Numbered from the stretch's first letter, positions 7,401 through 15,733 are shown. The stretch is 64,000 nucleotides of DNA from Chitinophaga polysaccharea (GCF_007829335.1 NZ_VIWO01000009.1:124001-188000), one strand, 5' to 3'. The notes: generated by a model not told the origin, from the sequence alone. Made by a program: numbers and translations.

Positions 7401-9578
7401 ATGAAAAAGGAGAAAAGTAAAATTACGGCCTTATTGGCCGGCAGTGCGGCGTTGCTGTTTGCACAGTGTGTATCGGCGCAACAGCGGGACACGTTATCCA
7501 AATCCCTTAAAGAAGTAGTGGTGGCTGCCACACGGAGTGAAAAAGATCCCAAAGATATTGGCAGAAGCATCACCCTAATCTCCAGCGAACAAATTGCCAA
7601 TTCGGGAGCGAATAGGATGGCAGAGCTCCTGTCTCAACAGGAAGGAATTTTTGTTGTGGGTACAGGACAAAATCCGGGACAACTGCAAAGCATTTTCACC
7701 AGGGGGGCCAACAGCAATCAAACCATTATTTTAGTGGACGGTGTAAAAATAACTGATCCCACGTCTACTGATAATGCCGCCGATCTTTCGGAGTTGTCGT
7801 TGATGAATATTGAAAGAATAGAAATTGTGCGAGGCTCCCAAAGCACCCTTTATGGTTCATCAGCTATCGGGGGAGTGATCAATATCATCACCAAAACCCA
7901 ACAAGCACCCGGGCTTCATATTGATGCCGAAGCAAAAGCAGGTACCTTTGGCGCCGGGACTTTTTTATCAGGAGAAAACGTCTTTTTAAATTATACTGCG
8001 AAAAGTGGCTTTTATATTAATGCAGGGGCCAGCAATACCAATGTAAACGGACTGGACGCCACGGTGGATACCGTGACCAATGTCAATGATTACAAGCATA
8101 ACCACCGCGACCGGGATGGATTCAGCAAACTGGACCTGGTTGGAAAAGTTGGATTTAAAAATGAGAAATGGGATATTTTTGCTTCCTATAAAAATGTGAA
8201 TCAAAGAGCGGATTTAGATAAAGGAGCTTATACCGACGACGATAACTACACCTCCCGGTTTAAGAGAAACCTTACTACCTACGGAGCAGCTTATACTATC
8301 AATAACAAACTCAAGGTGGCCTATACAGGCGGCTTAACTGATTTAAAGCGGGTGTTTGTCGACGATTCATCTGTAATCAATACGGCAGGGCAATATGATG
8401 GCAACTATTATACCGGTACCTACAAAGGTTTAGTATCGAATAATGAGTTGCAGGTAAACCTCCAGTTAAAAGGCTTCAGCGCTGTAATCGGCGGCGGATT
8501 GAGTGATGAAAAAATGACTTTCAGTACCTACTATTATTCGAATAATAATGGTGTGTATGAGTCGAAATCAGATCTCGATTCTTTGCATATTCATGTGAAG
8601 ACCATTAACCAGTTTGCACATATCGATCTTGATGGAAGTATTATCAATGACCGGTATAAGGCTTTTGCCATTGGCCTCGGGATAAGAAATACCAGGCACG
8701 ATCTGTTTGGCAATAACCTGACTTATCAGATTAATCCTTCGTTCAAGGTATCTGAACATGCCTTGTTGTTTGCCTCTTATTCGACCGGGTTCAATGCACC
8801 ATCTCTTTACCAGCTTTATTCACCCGAAAAAGATCCGACTTCCGGAATTACCAGGGGCAACAAAACGCTGAAACCCGAAGTATCACAATCATGGGAATTT
8901 GGTTTTAAACAACAGGTGGATGACCATATCAGCTACAGCATTTCCTACTTTAAAACAGTGGTGACCAACAGTATCGACTACGTCTATTTATGGGATAAAA
9001 CAAAAAAAACTGACGCGCTGGGATATATGGATTATCACGGTGACACTTATCTGAATATTGGCAAACAAACCAACCAGGGTATAGAAATCTCCATCCGTTC
9101 AAAAATGTCCAGTAAGTTGACCGTATTTGCCAACCTGAGTCTTATCAGCGGGAAGCTGGAGTATAATCCGTCGAGCATTGACACTGCGCACACACAGGGC
9201 AGCCAGGTGCAACTATTTTCCAACGGTGCTTTCATCAATAAAGAAGTTGAAAACATTGGTTTGGTAAGAAGACCCAGCACGGCTAATGCCGGCTTAATTT
9301 ACCAGCCCGGTGAAAAAATTTCTTTAGGTATGAATCTCAAATATGTAGGTCCACGCAGTGATATTTATTACAATTCAGCATCCGGCCCGTTTGGTGCGTT
9401 GGCCACCAAAGGAGTGGGTGACTATTCACTGTTGGACGTTCTTGTCAAATACAATGTTATCAGCTCTCTTTCTACCACGTTACGTGTTGAAAACATTTTT
9501 GATGTTAAGTATAGTGAAATCTACGGTTATACCACCCGTGGCAGAGGGTTTTATTTAAGCTTACGCTACCATCTGTAA
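7401..9578 (+). CDS. btuB: TonB-dependent cobalamin receptor (BtuB type)
   Basis: A 725-residue outer-membrane TonB-dependent receptor that would import cobalamin or other corrinoids. A signal peptide (about residues 1-26, …CVSA-QQ) is followed by a TonB-box-like EVVVAAT, the plug with RGANSNQTIILVDGVKI and IERIEIVRGSQSTLYGSSAIGGVINI, and a 22-strand barrel ending RGFYLSLRYHL. BtuB is preferred over siderophore receptors because it is directly under a B12 riboswitch and heads a corrinoid salvage operon. The start at 7401 is used instead of the frame's first Met at 7341, since MKKEKSKITALLAGS begins a normal signal peptide and 7341 would overlap the expression platform. Confidence 0.9.
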   Translation: MKKEKSKITALLAGSAALLFAQCVSAQQRDTLSKSLKEVVVAATRSEKDPKDIGRSITLISSEQIANSGANRMAELLSQQEGIFVVGTGQNPGQLQSIFTRGANSNQTIILVDGVKITDPTSTDNAADLSELSLMNIERIEIVRGSQSTLYGSSAIGGVINIITKTQQAPGLHIDAEAKAGTFGAGTFLSGENVFLNYTAKSGFYINAGASNTNVNGLDATVDTVTNVNDYKHNHRDRDGFSKLDLVGKVGFKNEKWDIFASYKNVNQRADLDKGAYTDDDNYTSRFKRNLTTYGAAYTINNKLKVAYTGGLTDLKRVFVDDSSVINTAGQYDGNYYTGTYKGLVSNNELQVNLQLKGFSAVIGGGLSDEKMTFSTYYYSNNNGVYESKSDLDSLHIHVKTINQFAHIDLDGSIINDRYKAFAIGLGIRNTRHDLFGNNLTYQINPSFKVSEHALLFASYSTGFNAPSLYQLYSPEKDPTSGITRGNKTLKPEVSQSWEFGFKQQVDDHISYSISYFKTVVTNSIDYVYLWDKTKKTDALGYMDYHGDTYLNIGKQTNQGIEISIRSKMSSKLTVFANLSLISGKLEYNPSSIDTAHTQGSQVQLFSNGAFINKEVENIGLVRRPSTANAGLIYQPGEKISLGMNLKYVGPRSDIYYNSASGPFGALATKGVGDYSLLDVLVKYNVISSLSTTLRVENIFDVKYSEIYGYTTRGRGFYLSLRYHL

Positions 9579-9582
9579 CGGA

Positions 9583-9590
9583 TATATTTG
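9583..9590 (+). promoter_or_regulatory. Possible internal promoter -7 box in the B12 operon
   Basis: TATATTTG, a full -7 consensus, sits 4 bp after the btuB stop and about 80 bp before the next start, in the largest gap of the first part of the operon. No TTTG is present at the -33 position, so it may be fortuitous. Confidence 0.25.
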
Positions 9591-9670
9591 CACCAGTAAC
9601 CGAGAAGCCGGGGCCATGCAATCCAGGATTGGCGCTGAGGCTATATCAAAACCAAACTAAATCAGATAAA

Positions 9671-10249
9671 ATGAACACGAGTAAATCTCTCAATTTCAGA
9701 TTCAGCGCATTGCTGCTTATCACGGTAGGGCTGGCCCTTACACGTTTGTTCAATGCTTCATGTGCAACGCCTTTGGCTAATTTCACTCCGATTGGTTCGA
9801 TGGCCTTGTTTGGCGGGCACTATTTTTCTGAAAAATGGAAAGCCTACCTGCTTCCATTAATGACCCTGTGGATCAGCGATCTGTTCCTGAATTATTTCGT
9901 ATACTATCACAAGCTCGTATTTTTTTATGATGGATTTTACTGGACTTATGGTGCATTTGCATTAGCCACCTTGATTGGGTCTCTCATTAAAAAAGTTAAC
10001 TTTAGAAATGTAATAATGGCGGCAGTTGCCGCTGCATTGGTACATTGGATCATTACAGATTTTGGTGTCTGGATGGAGGGCCGCTTATATCCCAAAACAG
10101 CAACAGGCCTCATTGCCTGTTACGTGGCAGCTATCCCGTATATGAAGAATATGCTGGCAGGGAATTTATTGTTCTCAGCCATTTCATTCGGATTGTTTGA
10201 ATGGGCACAGCAAAAATATCCGCGACTTCAGTTAATAAGCGTTCAATAA
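9671..10249 (+). CDS. DUF6580 family integral membrane protein
   Basis: A 192-residue protein with about five hydrophobic segments, resembling DUF6580. Recognisable features are ALTRLFN near the N-terminus, NFTPIGSMALFGGHYF, LTWISDLFLNY-like and a C-terminal AGNLLFSAISFGLFEWA helix. The family has no proven function that I know of. The small size, helix number and place directly behind btuB in a riboswitch operon make a substrate-binding (S-like) or permease role for corrinoids or precursors plausible, but that is inference. The Met at 9671 is used because the 14 residues before it are polar and overlap the putative internal promoter region. The next gene begins immediately after the stop. 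Confidence 0.7.
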   Translation: MNTSKSLNFRFSALLLITVGLALTRLFNASCATPLANFTPIGSMALFGGHYFSEKWKAYLLPLMTLWISDLFLNYFVYYHKLVFFYDGFYWTYGAFALATLIGSLIKKVNFRNVIMAAVAAALVHWIITDFGVWMEGRLYPKTATGLIACYVAAIPYMKNMLAGNLLFSAISFGLFEWAQQKYPRLQLISVQ

Positions 10250-10930
10250 ATGCACAAGGCTGTTGTACTATGGACAGGAGGAAAAGATTGTAATCTTGCT
10301 TTATACCAGGCGAAGGTGATGGGCTACGAAATTGTTTCGCTCATCACTTTTGCAATGGAGAATGCCCGGTTTCGTGCCCATTCGATAAAAATCATTGAAG
10401 CGCAATCTATTGCGCTTGGCATTCCCCATACCATCATCCATCTTCAGGAACCATACAAGGAAGCTTATGAGGAAGCAATCATAGGAATAAGGGACCAATA
10501 TCAAATTGATACTATTGTTACCGGTGATATTGCAGAAGTACATGGTAATACGAACTGGATTACGGAGCGCAGCAAACCTGCCGGCGTAAATGTGCTGATT
10601 CCACTTTGGCATGCTGAAAGGCAGCAAGTACTGCATCAACTCTTTTCTGCCGGCTTTAAAGTGATCTTTTCCTGTGTCAAAGAACCCTGGTTTGGCCCCG
10701 GTTGGCTCGGCAGGGAGTTAAACAGGGATATCGTTACGGAACTGAATAAGATACATGAATTAACAGATCTTGATATTTGCGGAGAGCAGGGAGAATATCA
10801 TACACTTGTACTTGACGGGCCTTTGTATAAAAAAGAAATAACCATTGATTCATTCACCCCGCAAAAAGAAGAGGTAATCCGGTTTATGGACATCATTGGA
10901 ATCTCTTTGCAGGAAAAACAATCAACATGA
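10250..10930 (+). CDS. DUF71/COG2102 PP-loop protein, first copy
   Basis: A 226-residue member of the DUF71/COG2102 ATP-pyrophosphatase (diphthine-ammonia-ligase-like) family. The N-terminal PP-loop is LWTGGKDCNLAL, and the C-terminal signature GEQGEYHTLVLDGPLY is present. Eukaryotic members finish diphthamide; bacterial members have been predicted by comparative genomics to serve B12 salvage. Bacteria lack diphthamide, and this gene lies inside a B12-riboswitch operon, so the B12 role fits. It begins directly after the DUF6580 stop and overlaps the next gene by 4 bp. The PP-loop reads TGGKDC rather than the usual SGGKDS seen in the second copy at 12596. Confidence 0.85.
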   Translation: MHKAVVLWTGGKDCNLALYQAKVMGYEIVSLITFAMENARFRAHSIKIIEAQSIALGIPHTIIHLQEPYKEAYEEAIIGIRDQYQIDTIVTGDIAEVHGNTNWITERSKPAGVNVLIPLWHAERQQVLHQLFSAGFKVIFSCVKEPWFGPGWLGRELNRDIVTELNKIHELTDLDICGEQGEYHTLVLDGPLYKKEITIDSFTPQKEEVIRFMDIIGISLQEKQST

Positions 10931-11862
10931 TGCAAAACAAAATAAAAGTCTGTTCATTTCTGCCGGCCGCAACCAGTATGATTTATCAAATGGGCCTGGA
11001 GGAGTTTCTTTGTGGAGTCACCTTTGAATGTCACTCCGACAAACCAAAAGTAGTCCGTTCCTACCTAGAAGACAATAACTTTTCGAGTGAAGAAATAGAG
11101 CGTATTGTTTCGGAAACAAAGCAAATGGGGAAGAGTCTTTACTATGTAGATGAAGAGCTGCTGCAGGAAATAGCTCCCGATGTTATTTTCACCCAGGATG
11201 TTTGTGATGTTTGCCAGATCGGTACCAGCTATGCAGAGCGTGCCATTTATAAGCTAAAGAAACGGCCATTGGTCATCCCGCTGATACCACGCAATCTGAA
11301 TGACGTTTATGATAATGCCATTACTATTGCCCATGCCATGGAGCAAGAAGAGGCAGCTTATCAGCTGCTTGCTGCATTGAAGAAGCGTACTGATAAAATA
11401 ATGGATACATTACGCAAGCACAATGCTCCTTTAAAGCGGGTAATGATCATGGAATGGCTGAACCCTATATATAATTGCGGCCATTGGATTCCCTACCAGA
11501 TTGCACAGGCAGGTGGGGTAGACATGTTGTCCAATCCTTCAGGATACTCCATCATTACTGCATGGGATAAGATAGTACGATATAACCCGGAAGTATTGGT
11601 GGTAGCGCCTTGCGGATTCAATATAGAAAGAGCAGCAACAGAAATAAATCAATTAACGGCACTTGAAGGATGGAATGAATTGTTGGCCGTAAAAAACAAT
11701 GCTGTATACCTGGCAGACGCAGATTTATTTACTTGTCCGAGTACGCGCCTGGTAGACGGAATTGAACTGCTGGCCTCTTTGTTTCATCCGGAGCTACTCC
11801 CCATGCAGGAACAATATACGCATAAATATGCACCACTCAAAACAAAGGTGTATGAGCATTAG
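10927..11862 (+). CDS. BtuF-like corrinoid-binding protein without signal peptide
   Basis: A 311-residue protein of the periplasmic-binding-protein fold used by BtuF (helical backbone type). It starts NKIKVCSFLPAATSMIYQMGLEEFLCGVT, the usual first domain, and contains DVIFTQDVCDVCQIG and EVLVVAPCGFNIERA. Unlike normal BtuF it has no signal peptide or lipobox, so it appears cytoplasmic. No btuC/btuD genes occur in the operon. It may bind corrinoids intracellularly or act in salvage rather than import. It overlaps the previous gene by ATGA and the next by 11 bp, indicating translational coupling. Confidence 0.8.
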   Translation: MMQNKIKVCSFLPAATSMIYQMGLEEFLCGVTFECHSDKPKVVRSYLEDNNFSSEEIERIVSETKQMGKSLYYVDEELLQEIAPDVIFTQDVCDVCQIGTSYAERAIYKLKKRPLVIPLIPRNLNDVYDNAITIAHAMEQEEAAYQLLAALKKRTDKIMDTLRKHNAPLKRVMIMEWLNPIYNCGHWIPYQIAQAGGVDMLSNPSGYSIITAWDKIVRYNPEVLVVAPCGFNIERAATEINQLTALEGWNELLAVKNNAVYLADADLFTCPSTRLVDGIELLASLFHPELLPMQEQYTHKYAPLKTKVYEH

Positions 11863-12052
11863 TTCTAATGAAAGACAAAAAAAATGTCCGCAATGCGGTA
11901 CGTTTTTCACTTGCTGCATCGAAAAGTGCTGGTGTTCCGAGCTGCCGCAAATAATGAAGATCTCAGAAAAAGGAGATTGCTTTTGCCCAGATTGTCTGAA
12001 AGCAATTATCCAGGAAAAGATCGATCAGGCTGAAGCCCGGAAGCAGCAGTAA
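11852..12052 (+). CDS. Cysteine-rich CWC family small protein
   Basis: A 66-residue protein with nine cysteines arranged KKCPQCGTFFTCCIEKCWCSELP … CFCPDCLKAII, matching the Cys_rich_CWC family. It is probably a small zinc- or iron-binding cytoplasmic protein; function unknown. The frame is longer upstream, but the Met at 11852 is chosen because it starts inside the end of the BtuF-like gene (11-bp overlap) and gives the normal family length. Its fixed place inside a B12 salvage operon suggests a link to corrinoid or cobalt handling, which is inference only. Confidence 0.75.
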   Translation: MSISSNERQKKCPQCGTFFTCCIEKCWCSELPQIMKISEKGDCFCPDCLKAIIQEKIDQAEARKQQ

Positions 12053-12087
12053 TAATTTATTTCCTAATAATTTTTAAAGATATCATA

Positions 12088-12609
12088 ATGATCTATCTGA
12101 TAACAGGAGGTGAACGTTCAGGCAAAAGCTCCTATGCACAGCGGCTTGCACTGGAATTATCCTCCTCCCCGGTATATGTAGCAACCGCCAGAAGATGGGA
12201 CAGCGATTTCGAAAAAAGAATTGAACGCCACCAGGGGGAAAGAGACGAGCGATGGACAAGCATCGAAGAAGAGAAGGAGTTGGGTAATCTGGAATTAGGC
12301 AACAGGGTGGTAGTAATTGATTGCGTGACCTTATGGCTAACAAATTTTTTTGTGGACACAAAAAACAACATTGAAGAGTCGTTGTTACAGGCGAAAGCAG
12401 TATTTGAAAAAATAAAATCCATCGATGGAACTTTTATTTTCATCACCAATGAAATCGGGATGGGAGTTCACGCTGGAACAGAGGTAGGAAGAAAGTTTGT
12501 AGAGCTGCAGGGCTGGATGAATCAATACCTTGCCCAAAATGCACATGAAGTCATTTTAATGGTTTCCGGGATCCCCGTAAAAATAAAAACAAGCCATGAA
12601 CAAGCCTAA
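12088..12609 (+). CDS. cobU: CobU: adenosylcobinamide kinase / guanylyltransferase
   Basis: A 173-residue bifunctional enzyme that phosphorylates adenosylcobinamide and then transfers GMP to form adenosylcobinamide-GDP, a step of nucleotide-loop assembly. The P-loop GGERSGKS lies at residues 7-14, followed by YVATARRWD, ERHQGERDERW, VVVIDCVTLWLTN and NEIGMGVHAGTEVGR, all family hallmarks. Length is normal. It is separated from the CWC gene by 35 bp and overlaps the next gene by 14 bp. Confidence 0.95.
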   Translation: MIYLITGGERSGKSSYAQRLALELSSSPVYVATARRWDSDFEKRIERHQGERDERWTSIEEEKELGNLELGNRVVVIDCVTLWLTNFFVDTKNNIEESLLQAKAVFEKIKSIDGTFIFITNEIGMGVHAGTEVGRKFVELQGWMNQYLAQNAHEVILMVSGIPVKIKTSHEQA

Positions 12610-13309
12610 AGCCATATTTTGCTGGAGCGGAGGGAAGGATTCTGCTTACTGCCTGCATAAAGTGTTGTCCGAAAATTTATATGATGTACAGTACCTGCTT
12701 ACTACTGTTAATGATACATTCAAACGCGTATCTATGCACGGAGTAAGGGAAGAACTGCTGGAAAAGCAAGCCGAATCAATAGGAATACCCTTACTCAAAG
12801 TAAAAGTATCTGAGGGTACCAACAGTGAATACGAAAAGCAAATGGAGACTATTTTGCGTACCGTTCAATCTGAAGGCATTCAGCACGTAATTTTCGGAGA
12901 TATATTTTTAGAAGACCTGAGAATATATCGTGAGAAAAACCTGGAGAAAATAGGTATGCAGGCCGTTTTTCCTATCTGGAAATCAGATACCCGCTGGCTC
13001 ATTAATGATTTTATTGCACAGGGATTCAAAACCGTTACCTGCTGCACCAACGACGGCTATCTCGGGGAAGAATGGGTAGGTAAAGAGATTGATCCGTTAT
13101 TTGTGGAACAATTGCCCGGCAATGTAGATCCCTGTGGAGAAAATGGCGAATTTCATACTTTCTGCTATGAGGGTGCTATATTCAAAAAGAAGATCCGTTT
13201 CAGCACAGGAGAAAAAATTTATAAGGCGATAGAGGTGAAGACCGATAATATTTGCGTTTCTTCATCAAATACAAAAGGGTTTTGGTTTTGCGATTTGATC
13301 CCCGCATAG
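12596..13309 (+). CDS. DUF71/COG2102 PP-loop protein, second copy
   Basis: A 237-residue paralogue of the protein at 10250. It carries the canonical PP-loop FCWSGGKDSAYCLH at the N-terminus, HGVREELLEKQAESIGIPL, VIFGDIFLEDLR and the C-terminal signature GENGEFHTFCYEGAIFKKKI. The catalytic loop is complete (SGGKDS) whereas the first copy has TGGKDC. It overlaps cobU by 14 bp, so it is tightly coupled to nucleotide-loop assembly. It probably forms an amide or an ATP-activated intermediate in corrinoid salvage; the exact reaction is unknown. Confidence 0.85.
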   Translation: MNKPKAIFCWSGGKDSAYCLHKVLSENLYDVQYLLTTVNDTFKRVSMHGVREELLEKQAESIGIPLLKVKVSEGTNSEYEKQMETILRTVQSEGIQHVIFGDIFLEDLRIYREKNLEKIGMQAVFPIWKSDTRWLINDFIAQGFKTVTCCTNDGYLGEEWVGKEIDPLFVEQLPGNVDPCGENGEFHTFCYEGAIFKKKIRFSTGEKIYKAIEVKTDNICVSSSNTKGFWFCDLIPA

Positions 13310-13430
13310 AAAACACCCTTTATACTTATGCAAACGCTGTATGATAAGTTAAAATCGAGACGTGATACGCTTAAATGAGATAATGAATTTCGAAGCCGCC
13401 CGGAGTTAATAATAAAGGAAATAACGTCTA
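13310..13430 (+). other. Gap between the DUF71 gene and cobS; place where cobT would be expected
   Basis: This is the largest spacer in the second half of the B12 operon (121 bp). It holds only a 16-codon frame (13329-13379, beginning MQTLYDKLKSRR) and no recognisable gene. Related operons often carry cobT (nicotinate-nucleotide:dimethylbenzimidazole phosphoribosyltransferase) next to cobU and cobS. It is not here, and the remnant cannot be proved to derive from it. Confidence 0.35.
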
Positions 13431-14219
13431 ATGATAAAGAAAGAGCTAAGAATATTTTTTACAGCGTTGATGTTTTATACACGCATCCCCTGTCCAAAAT
13501 GGGTAGACCACTCTGCTTCCTATCTGAATCAATCGACCCGCTATTTTCCTTTGATTGGCTGGATAGTCGGTTTACTTTGTTTCGCGGTATACTATGGGGT
13601 AAGTTGTTTATTCCCCGCTGATATTTCGGTAATTATTTCAATGGTAACCGGAATATTTGTTACCGGAGCTTTTCATGAAGATGGATTTGCTGATGTTTGC
13701 GATGGGTTCGGAGGTGGATGGACCAAACAGAAAATCCTGGACATCATGAAGGATAGCCGTGTGGGAGCCTTTGGAGTAATTGGTTTGATACTATTGTTCC
13801 TCCTGAAATTTACCTTGTTACTGCACATCGCACAAAATGGAAATATTGCTCCAGCTACCTTACTTGCGCTCTTCATTGCTGCCCATTCGTTAAGTCGTTT
13901 GGCCGCTATTTCAATTGTATTTACACATCAATATGCCCGGGAGAGCGATAGCAGTAAAATAAAACCTGTTGCCGAAAAATATACCTGGAAGGAAATATCA
14001 GGGGCCTTCTTTTTCGGACTTGCGCCTTTGATATATCTGGCGTTGTACCATTATCAAATTATGTACGCACTGATACCGGTATTCATCTTCCGGTTTTTAC
14101 TGGCACGCTATTTTGATAAATGGATTGGAGGATATACCGGCGACTGTTTGGGAGCCACGCAACAGGTAGGTGAGATAGTATTTTATTTATCCGTTATTGG
14201 AATATGGAAATTTATTTGA
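13431..14219 (+). CDS. cobS: CobS: adenosylcobinamide-GDP ribazoletransferase
   Basis: A 262-residue polytopic membrane enzyme that joins adenosylcobinamide-GDP and alpha-ribazole (or its phosphate) to give cobalamin. The catalytic signature FHEDGFADVCDGFGG is at residues 81-95, followed by ILDIMKDSRVGAFG (102-115), with several hydrophobic helices around them and a conserved C-terminal GGYTGDCLGATQQ. Length is normal. The gene overlaps cobC by 16 bp. Confidence 0.95.
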   Translation: MIKKELRIFFTALMFYTRIPCPKWVDHSASYLNQSTRYFPLIGWIVGLLCFAVYYGVSCLFPADISVIISMVTGIFVTGAFHEDGFADVCDGFGGGWTKQKILDIMKDSRVGAFGVIGLILLFLLKFTLLLHIAQNGNIAPATLLALFIAAHSLSRLAAISIVFTHQYARESDSSKIKPVAEKYTWKEISGAFFFGLAPLIYLALYHYQIMYALIPVFIFRFLLARYFDKWIGGYTGDCLGATQQVGEIVFYLSVIGIWKFI

Positions 14220-14803
14220 TACGGCACACAGAAACTATTCTGCCTAAAGGGATCTGTTATGGCCAAACAGATGTTTCCTTACAGGAGCCTTTCCTGGATC
14301 AATTCAGCAAAATCATATCACACGTTAGTCCTTCAAATGCCCTGGTCTATTCCAGCCCTTTAAAGCGGTGCGCTTTGCTTGCCGATGCATTCAGCAGCTA
14401 CAATGGGCAATATTCGCAAGTTATTACCGACAACCGCTTGATGGAAATTAATTTTGGCAGTTGGGAAATGAAGCAATGGGACGAAATCAGTCAGCAGGAA
14501 CTAAATAAGTGGATGGCAGATTTTGTAAACGAAAAACCATTGGGAGGAGAGTGTTTCCGGGATATGGACCAGAGGGTTAAAGGCTTTTTTGATGAAAAAA
14601 TATTTTCCGGCACGGAAGAAAATAATACCATAGTAATCGTCACCCACGCCGGGGTTATCCGTTCCATACTTTGCCAGGTACTTGAAATACCACTGCAAAA
14701 TGCCTTTAGCATTCAGATTGATTATGGCAGCATTACTAAAATCAGGATTGATAAAAAATCCTGTTTCCAGAGTATAGGATATATCAACCAAGTCGTTAGA
14801 TAG
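14204..14803 (+). CDS. cobC: CobC: alpha-ribazole phosphatase
   Basis: A 199-residue histidine phosphatase that removes phosphate from alpha-ribazole-5'-phosphate or cobalamin-5'-phosphate in the last part of cobalamin synthesis. The catalytic LIRHTE has His8; SSPLKRCALLA, MEINFGSWE and the second-histidine motif VTHAGVIRS are all present. The place after cobS, with a 16-bp overlap, supports CobC over a generic phosphoglycerate-mutase-like enzyme. It is the last gene of the riboswitch operon; a small GC stem (14807-14824) follows without a T tract. Confidence 0.92.
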   Translation: MEIYLIRHTETILPKGICYGQTDVSLQEPFLDQFSKIISHVSPSNALVYSSPLKRCALLADAFSSYNGQYSQVITDNRLMEINFGSWEMKQWDEISQQELNKWMADFVNEKPLGGECFRDMDQRVKGFFDEKIFSGTEENNTIVIVTHAGVIRSILCQVLEIPLQNAFSIQIDYGSITKIRIDKKSCFQSIGYINQVVR

Positions 14804-14889
14804 TGCCTCTCTTGTTAAGGAGAGCAAGTATTGATCATTGAGGGAATGAGGATGCAATGTCCCGGGTTGCGGGTTATGGGCCGCTTTTA

Positions 14890-14921
14890 TTCTGGTGCGT
14901 AGCGTACCGGCGCTGCCAGAA
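14890..14921 (-). terminator. Hairpin after the DUF5995 gene
   Basis: On the minus strand TTCTGG…CCAGAA with an inner AGCG/CGCT stem forms a bulged hairpin immediately after the stop at 14924, followed by ATAAAAG. It is a weak terminator candidate for the converging DUF5995 gene. Confidence 0.4.
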
Positions 14922-14923
14922 CA

Positions 14924-15733
14924 TTATAACTTAAACCCTTTCAAATCCTTCTTATACGGCTTTTTAAAGTCGTTCAGCATGTCAATAATATAACTCACTT
15001 TTTTACATTCGAATAAATGTATAAGCCAGACGCCGATTTTCAGGAAACCTTTGTTCTTAATCAGGCTGCTCCCCAGCTCCGCGATTTCATTATCGCGCCG
15101 GACAATAAAATCATCGTATGCGTTGCCTTTTTTCAACGCCAGTTCCTCTGCAAAACACCAGGAACCATCCCTGGCGTTGCCGAGACTGAATTGCACCAGC
15201 ATTGAGTTTGACTTGGTGCCTCTAAAACCCAGTATCGACATAAAAGGGGACAACACGTTCAGCTGGTTGATAACCCCATAGGTAAGGGAAGCGAGAATCA
15301 GGTTGATATTATTGTAATCCGTTCTCATACTATCCAGGTCGCCATTGGATACTTCACAGGTAGCAATGCCCAGGTCGAGATTGATATGGGCATTCATTCC
15401 CAGTAACAGATGCTGTAGTATTAAATAGGAACGTTTCTTTATGGCATTGAAGGCTACCTCCCAGGATCCGGTGACCGGCTTTCCCTGCTGCCACTGATCA
15501 AACGCATAAAAATACCGGTTCGCGAACTGAACATCCAGCCGGGTAATATTTTTCCCATCGCCAAACTGGCCAGCTGCAATGCCTTCCTTTACTTTCAATG
15601 TCACTTTGTAATACAGGGCGGCGAAATAACCGCTACGATCTTCATGCTTGATGGCGTTGCTGATAATATCTTCCAGCTTTGCCAAAACCTCATCTAAAGT
15701 TTTTGCTACTATTGGGGTTGAAGACATTTGCAC
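14924..15733 (-). CDS. DUF5995 family protein
   Basis: A 269-residue soluble protein of the DUF5995 family, function unknown. Family-like motifs are SGYFAALYYKVTLKVKEGI (about 38-56), RLDVQFANRYFYA, GSWEVAFNA, and LLLGMNAHINLDLGIA (about 119-134), with conserved His and Asp residues that might bind a metal. No signal peptide is seen. It stands alone between the B12 operon, which converges on it, and a divergent serine hydrolase gene. The first Met is used; the third codon is an alternative start with little effect. Confidence 0.75.
   Translation of the reverse strand: MQMSSTPIVAKTLDEVLAKLEDIISNAIKHEDRSGYFAALYYKVTLKVKEGIAAGQFGDGKNITRLDVQFANRYFYAFDQWQQGKPVTGSWEVAFNAIKKRSYLILQHLLLGMNAHINLDLGIATCEVSNGDLDSMRTDYNNINLILASLTYGVINQLNVLSPFMSILGFRGTKSNSMLVQFSLGNARDGSWCFAEELALKKGNAYDDFIVRRDNEIAELGSSLIKNKGFLKIGVWLIHLFECKKVSYIIDMLNDFKKPYKKDLKGFKL

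Noticed and set aside
13329-13379. Short frame beginning MQTLYDKLKSRR as a cobT remnant
   Set aside because: Only 16 codons and no alignment to CobT could be made; kept as a note on the gap, not as a pseudogene.
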